From the NCBI GenBank assembly GCA_013152195.1, contig JAADGU010000006.1:1-8124 (forward strand): 8,124 bases of DNA. The letters are read 5' to 3'. How positions within the stretch are numbered: position 1 is the stretch's first letter; each line of letters opens with the position of its first letter. The DNA is from Nitrospirota bacterium. GTDB taxonomy: Bacteria > Nitrospirota > Thermodesulfovibrionia > Thermodesulfovibrionales > JdFR-85. Shown one piece after another: positions 5,254 through 8,124 of this stretch. A program made the translations under genes and the position numbers. A model generated the notes under the pieces. That model saw nothing but the letters and a program-made list of their open reading frames with translations. It did not search any database and had not been told where the DNA came from.

Positions 5254-6111
5254 TCAATCCTTATATGTCCTTGCAAGAAGAAATATGACTATTCCCAGCC
5301 CAGCAAATACCATCATAAGGAAGGCAGAAAAGTTCTTTCTGAATTCAAGCTCCTTAAAGGTTTTATCTATCTTTTCCTCAATGAGACCCAACTTCTTGGC
5401 AAACTTGTCTGTGCTCTTCTTTACAAGCCCCACATTAACGGTATGAAAGAGTGTACGGTATTCAACATGGGTACGGAACAGGCTTCTGTCCTCCTCGTCA
5501 GTGAAGACTCCCTCGCTCCTTAATTTCTTCAGGTCATTATCTATCTCTCTTATCTTTTTCTCTGTAAGGAAAAGCGCCTGCTTCATAATCTTGGCCCTTT
5601 CATATGAATGGCATTTTGAACATCGCGACTCGTTTATAATTTTTATACTTGCCTTCTGAATATTATGAGACCCATGACAGGTTACACAGTTTGGCCCTGT
5701 TTTCGAAGCCTTAAGGGCCTTTCCGTGACCGCTTTCAAGATAGTTCTTCAGTATACCGATATGGCATTTACCACACACTTCGGGAACTTCGCTGTATTTT
5801 GGCGTGCCGATAAATCCCCTTTCAGGAGACATTGCCATTTCGGCATCTTCCGGATCACCCCCATGACAGTTTTCGCATGATACATCATTATGGTAATGCC
5901 AGCTTTTTTTCCACTCCTGCGGGATATCACGAAACTCGGGCTTTATAATATCCGAGGTATGACATTCGATACATACACTCTCCTCAACTAGGCCACCCGC
6001 CCATGGTTTGGTGAGAAACTCTTTCCCAAAAATATCCCTGTATCCTGCATCAGCAGTTGTAGTAACAGTTAAAAGAGTTAAAAGCAGCAGTATTGAAAGG
6101 ATATATCTCAT
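5254..6111 (-). CDS. Pentaheme cytochrome c with C-terminal membrane anchor
   Basis: This 285-residue protein has a Sec signal peptide (1-22, hydrophobic core 3-18). It has five CXXCH heme sites at 47-51 (CIECH), 79-83 (CENCH), 113-117 (CGKCH), 142-146 (CVTCH) and 164-168 (CSKCH). A charged, probably helical region (170-260) follows, then one transmembrane helix (263-281) with a short RTYKD tail. Six further histidines (72, 74, 129, 149, 215, 223) are enough for bis-His ligation of all five hemes. The topology (cleaved signal, periplasmic domain, single C-terminal anchor) matches cytochromes c1 and f. Its place directly after cytochrome b suggests it takes electrons from the Rieske cluster. 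The ATG at 6111 overlaps the cytochrome b stop as ATGA and has GGAGG five bases upstream; a longer frame from 6144 is unlikely. No enzymatic activity is evident. The exact family is not recognised. Confidence 0.88.
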   Translation of the reverse strand: MRYILSILLLLTLLTVTTTADAGYRDIFGKEFLTKPWAGGLVEESVCIECHTSDIIKPEFRDIPQEWKKSWHYHNDVSCENCHGGDPEDAEMAMSPERGFIGTPKYSEVPEVCGKCHIGILKNYLESGHGKALKASKTGPNCVTCHGSHNIQKASIKIINESRCSKCHSYERAKIMKQALFLTEKKIREIDNDLKKLRSEGVFTDEEDRSLFRTHVEYRTLFHTVNVGLVKKSTDKFAKKLGLIEEKIDKTFKELEFRKNFSAFLMMVFAGLGIVIFLLARTYKD

Positions 6112-7202
6112 GAAGACCTCCCCCACATGGTTAATACGACCCATAGAAGCAGCGATGCAGTAAAAGTGGCGAGCAGGAGGGGTCTCTTTAATATGTTTCT
6201 TTCTTTTTTCGTATCAAAAAACGGCCATAAGAGGAATGTACCGATCAGGGCTATCTGCATGCTTATTCCCAGGAATTTATTCGGTATAAGCTTCAGCATC
6301 TGGTAAGGTGCCAGAAAATACCACTGAGGCTTTATATAAGCAGGCGTTCTTAGAGGATTAGCAGGAATATTGGAAGCCTCCGGCAGAAACAGTGTTGGCA
6401 GGAAAGTAATTACGAAAAACATTACAACAAGATACAGCGCCACCATATACAGCTCCTTAAGCACAAAATACGGATAAAATGAATTACCGTTAGGGTAGCT
6501 CACGTGCCTGTATTCGGTCCACGGTCTTGCTTCTTCAGCTGATTCATCAAATGGGGGAGAAGAGAGGCCTATACGTCTTATAAGAAAAACGTGAATTACC
6601 ATAAGTCCTACGAGAAGGGGCGGCAAAAACGCTACATGAAGGGCAAAAAATCTGTTCAATGTTATGCCGGACACAAATTCACCACCTCTAAGCAGATTGG
6701 CAATATAATCACCTACATACGGAAAAGCAGTAGGCATGGCAGTAACTACGGTTGTAGTCCAGTAACTCAACTGACTCCAGGGCAGAAGATATCCACTAAG
6801 ACAAAATGTGAGGGTTACAAGTAACATTAACCAGCCGACTATCCAGGTCAGCTCCCTTGGTTTTTTATAGCTCCCCATAAAAAACACTGAAAGCATATGG
6901 AGAAAGATTACCGCCACCAACAGATTGCTTCCCACCACATGCATTAATCTGAAGAGCCACCCGAAAGGTGCCACTGTCATAATGTACTGAACACTTCTGA
7001 ATGCATGTTCAGAGTGTGGGACATAGTAAATAAGGAGAAAAAACCCTGAAATTGCCTGAATTATAAAAGCAACAAGAGCAACACCCCCAAGGGTATAAAA
7101 GATATTCGTATTTCTCGGAACAGTATAGTTTTTTAGTTTGGTGTTGATGAGATCCTCAAGACCTATCCTTACTTCGAGACCGTTCTTTATCCTTTGCCAC
7201 AT
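6108..7202 (-). CDS. Cytochrome b, fused b6 plus subunit IV type, of a Rieske/cytochrome b complex
   Basis: This is the membrane core of a quinol-oxidising complex; it carries two b hemes and the Qo and Qi quinone sites. In its 364 residues I see a b6-like half with four helices (about 34-61, 84-110, 118-140, 186-209) and a subunit-IV-like half with three (about 250-272, 310-329, 341-359). Heme ligands are H88/H102 and H189/H204. Fourteen residues lie between the second pair, the b6f spacing rather than the 13 of bc1. LSGYLLPWSQLSYW (135-148) is the cd-helix region and TLNRFFALH (181-189) precedes the third ligand. Two residues are odd: the Qo motif is PQWY (292-295), not PEWY, and NIFYTLGG (33-40) has Thr37 where b6-type proteins have the cysteine holding heme ci. 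The ATG at 7202 has GGAG five bases upstream. It lies 58 bases after the Rieske gene and overlaps the cytochrome c gene by four. Confidence 0.94.
   Translation of the reverse strand: MWQRIKNGLEVRIGLEDLINTKLKNYTVPRNTNIFYTLGGVALVAFIIQAISGFFLLIYYVPHSEHAFRSVQYIMTVAPFGWLFRLMHVVGSNLLVAVIFLHMLSVFFMGSYKKPRELTWIVGWLMLLVTLTFCLSGYLLPWSQLSYWTTTVVTAMPTAFPYVGDYIANLLRGGEFVSGITLNRFFALHVAFLPPLLVGLMVIHVFLIRRIGLSSPPFDESAEEARPWTEYRHVSYPNGNSFYPYFVLKELYMVALYLVVMFFVITFLPTLFLPEASNIPANPLRTPAYIKPQWYFLAPYQMLKLIPNKFLGISMQIALIGTFLLWPFFDTKKERNILKRPLLLATFTASLLLWVVLTMWGRSS
6117..6121 (-). promoter_or_regulatory. Ribosome binding site of the pentaheme cytochrome c gene
   Basis: The minus strand reads GGAGG, five bases before the ATG and inside the last codons of cytochrome b. 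It decides the start at 6111 and, with the ATGA overlap, indicates coupled translation. Confidence 0.75.
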
Positions 7203-7260
7203 AAAGACTCCGCTTTAGAATTTTTTTTAATCATTGCCGTACCCTGTACAGCAGTCTCCC

Positions 7261-7671
7261 TTAACCTATTAAAATTGTCTCTCCCTCTACACGCAGGGGA
7301 AACTCTGAAAGTGGTTTCGGGGGTGGGCCTGAAAGGACTTTCCCATCCAAACTAAATACTCCTGCATGGCAGGGGCAAATGAGTTCGCCTTTAGCTTTAT
7401 TATATTCTACCAGACACCCAAGGTGAGTACACACCTTGGAGAGTGCTATGTAACCTTTACCTGGCCTGTTAATAATAATTGCAGGGGTATTGTTAAGGAC
7501 TACCTCCCGTGCTTCTCCGGATGGTATCTCATTTTTCTGCAGGCTCAGCCGCTTCACTTCTGACTTCCTGCTCGGTGGAGCAACAAATCTGACCAAGGGA
7601 TAAGCAAAGGATATCAACGTTGTTGATCCAAGCAAAGCCAGCAATGATTTCAAAAACTTGCGTCTCTTCAT
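7261..7671 (-). CDS. Rieske iron-sulfur protein
   Basis: The Rieske subunit carries electrons from quinol at the Qo site to the cytochrome c subunit. The 136-residue protein begins MKRRKFLK, a twin-arginine (RRxFLK) signal, followed by one hydrophobic helix (9-31) that probably stays as anchor. The cluster-binding domain has CTHLGC (81-86) and CPCHAGVF (99-106). The [2Fe-2S] ligands are C81, H83, C99 and H102; C86 and C101 should form the disulfide. GPPPKPL (115-121) is the usual proline loop. The second motif normally reads CPCHGSxY. Here the Ser position is Gly104 and the Tyr position is Phe106; both lost groups normally hydrogen-bond the cluster and raise its potential. The ATG at 7671 has GGGGG five bases upstream and puts the Tat motif at the N-terminus. 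A TTG at 7683 would add four residues and is less likely. Confidence 0.94.
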   Translation of the reverse strand: MKRRKFLKSLLALLGSTTLISFAYPLVRFVAPPSRKSEVKRLSLQKNEIPSGEAREVVLNNTPAIIINRPGKGYIALSKVCTHLGCLVEYNKAKGELICPCHAGVFSLDGKVLSGPPPKPLSEFPLRVEGETILIG

Positions 7672-7777
7672 ACTTACCCCCAAATGCTCGGGTATATTTT
7701 TAATCGGTCCTCAGTATAAACAACTGAAACAACTGTAACCCAGGTTGTCAACAAAAAAAATAATCCTCAAATCTGCA

Positions 7778-8124
7778 TTACTTGCCGGGTTTTGACAAAA
7801 ATCTTAGCTCCCCGGTATAGATAGGCATTGCAAATTTCAGAAGCAGTGTATAGAGCATCGCTCCGCCAGCCCATATACCCAGGGTAATACTCTTCTCGGT
7901 CCAGGAAGGTGAATACTCATAAATCTCTCCCAGGACTCCGGGAACAAAACCCGGTACTACAAGACCCATTCCCTTCTCTATATAAACACCTGCAATTATT
8001 AAAACACATGCAATATTCAAGGTAAGAAAATTCTCCCTGGCCGTCGGACTCAGAAAGATGAGAAAGGCCGTTATATTAAATATCAGCGCACTCCACATCC
8101 AGGGAACGAGGGCTGTTTTGCCAT
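7778..8124 (-). CDS. NrfD/PsrC-family membrane subunit, C-terminal part (partial at window edge)
   Basis: The frame is open through the right edge and ends at TAA (7778-7780). About 115 C-terminal residues are visible, beginning GKTALVPWMWSALIFNITAF. Three hydrophobic helices appear, and the region GVYIEKGMGLVVPGFVPGVLGEIYEYSPS is typical of the NrfD superfamily, most like DsrP/HmcC-type subunits. These multi-helix proteins without hemes exchange electrons with menaquinone and work with iron-sulfur or multiheme cytochrome partners. The gene ends 106 bases upstream of the Rieske start on the same strand, so it is probably part of the same operon. An internal Met at 8098 is not the start, because similarity to the family continues upstream of it. 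I am fairly sure of the superfamily and unsure of the subfamily. Confidence 0.78.
   Translation of the reverse strand, partial: GKTALVPWMWSALIFNITAFLIFLSPTARENFLTLNIACVLIIAGVYIEKGMGLVVPGFVPGVLGEIYEYSPSWTEKSITLGIWAGGAMLYTLLLKFAMPIYTGELRFLSKPGK

Noticed and set aside
6108..6144. Earlier start (6144) for the pentaheme cytochrome
   Set aside because: It would overlap cytochrome b by 37 bases and put 11 extra residues before the signal peptide. The ATG at 6111 has an ideal GGAGG and an ATGA overlap.
7684..7777. Hairpin (ACAAC/GTTGT) between the NrfD-type and Rieske genes
   Set aside because: Only about five pairs in AT-rich sequence; not distinguishable from chance.

Overview
The window looks like chromosomal DNA of an anaerobic, respiring bacterium. 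A Nitrospirota (Thermodesulfovibrio-like) or former-deltaproteobacterial lineage is my best guess. It rests on B12 synthesis, a menaquinol-type Rieske/cytochrome b operon with a multiheme cytochrome c, and an NrfD-family subunit of the kind common in sulfate and metal reducers. The assignment is inferred from gene content only.

Layout. (1) 1-1070, plus strand: a possible tail of an upstream gene, then cbiB (cobalamin synthesis), broken by a frameshift near 845. (2) 1071-1282: convergent gap with two short-period repeats. (3) 1283-4917, minus strand: aroC, a 428-base repeat-rich gap, then aroK and an NSS-family (LeuT-like) sodium symporter whose TAG stop and ATG start abut. (4) 4918-5253: gap holding a perfect 27-bp inverted repeat and tandem duplications. 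(5) 5254-8124, minus strand: a respiratory operon, transcribed from the right edge, of NrfD-family membrane protein (only its C-terminus is in the window), Rieske protein, fused b6/subunit-IV cytochrome b, and a pentaheme cytochrome c with a C-terminal anchor.

How the genes fit together. AroK and AroC are steps five and seven of the shikimate pathway, and the linked symporter has a LeuT-like amino-acid site. The respiratory genes encode the parts of a quinol:cytochrome c oxidoreductase, but with non-standard pieces. The Rieske protein lacks the Ser and Tyr that raise cluster potential. The Qo motif is PQWY instead of PEWY. The b6f-style cytochrome b lacks the heme-ci cysteine. A pentaheme protein takes the place of cytochrome c1/f, and an NrfD-type quinone-interacting subunit is encoded upstream. 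This operon is the most interesting part of the window. All three inter-operon gaps carry short repeats; I saw none inside the operons.
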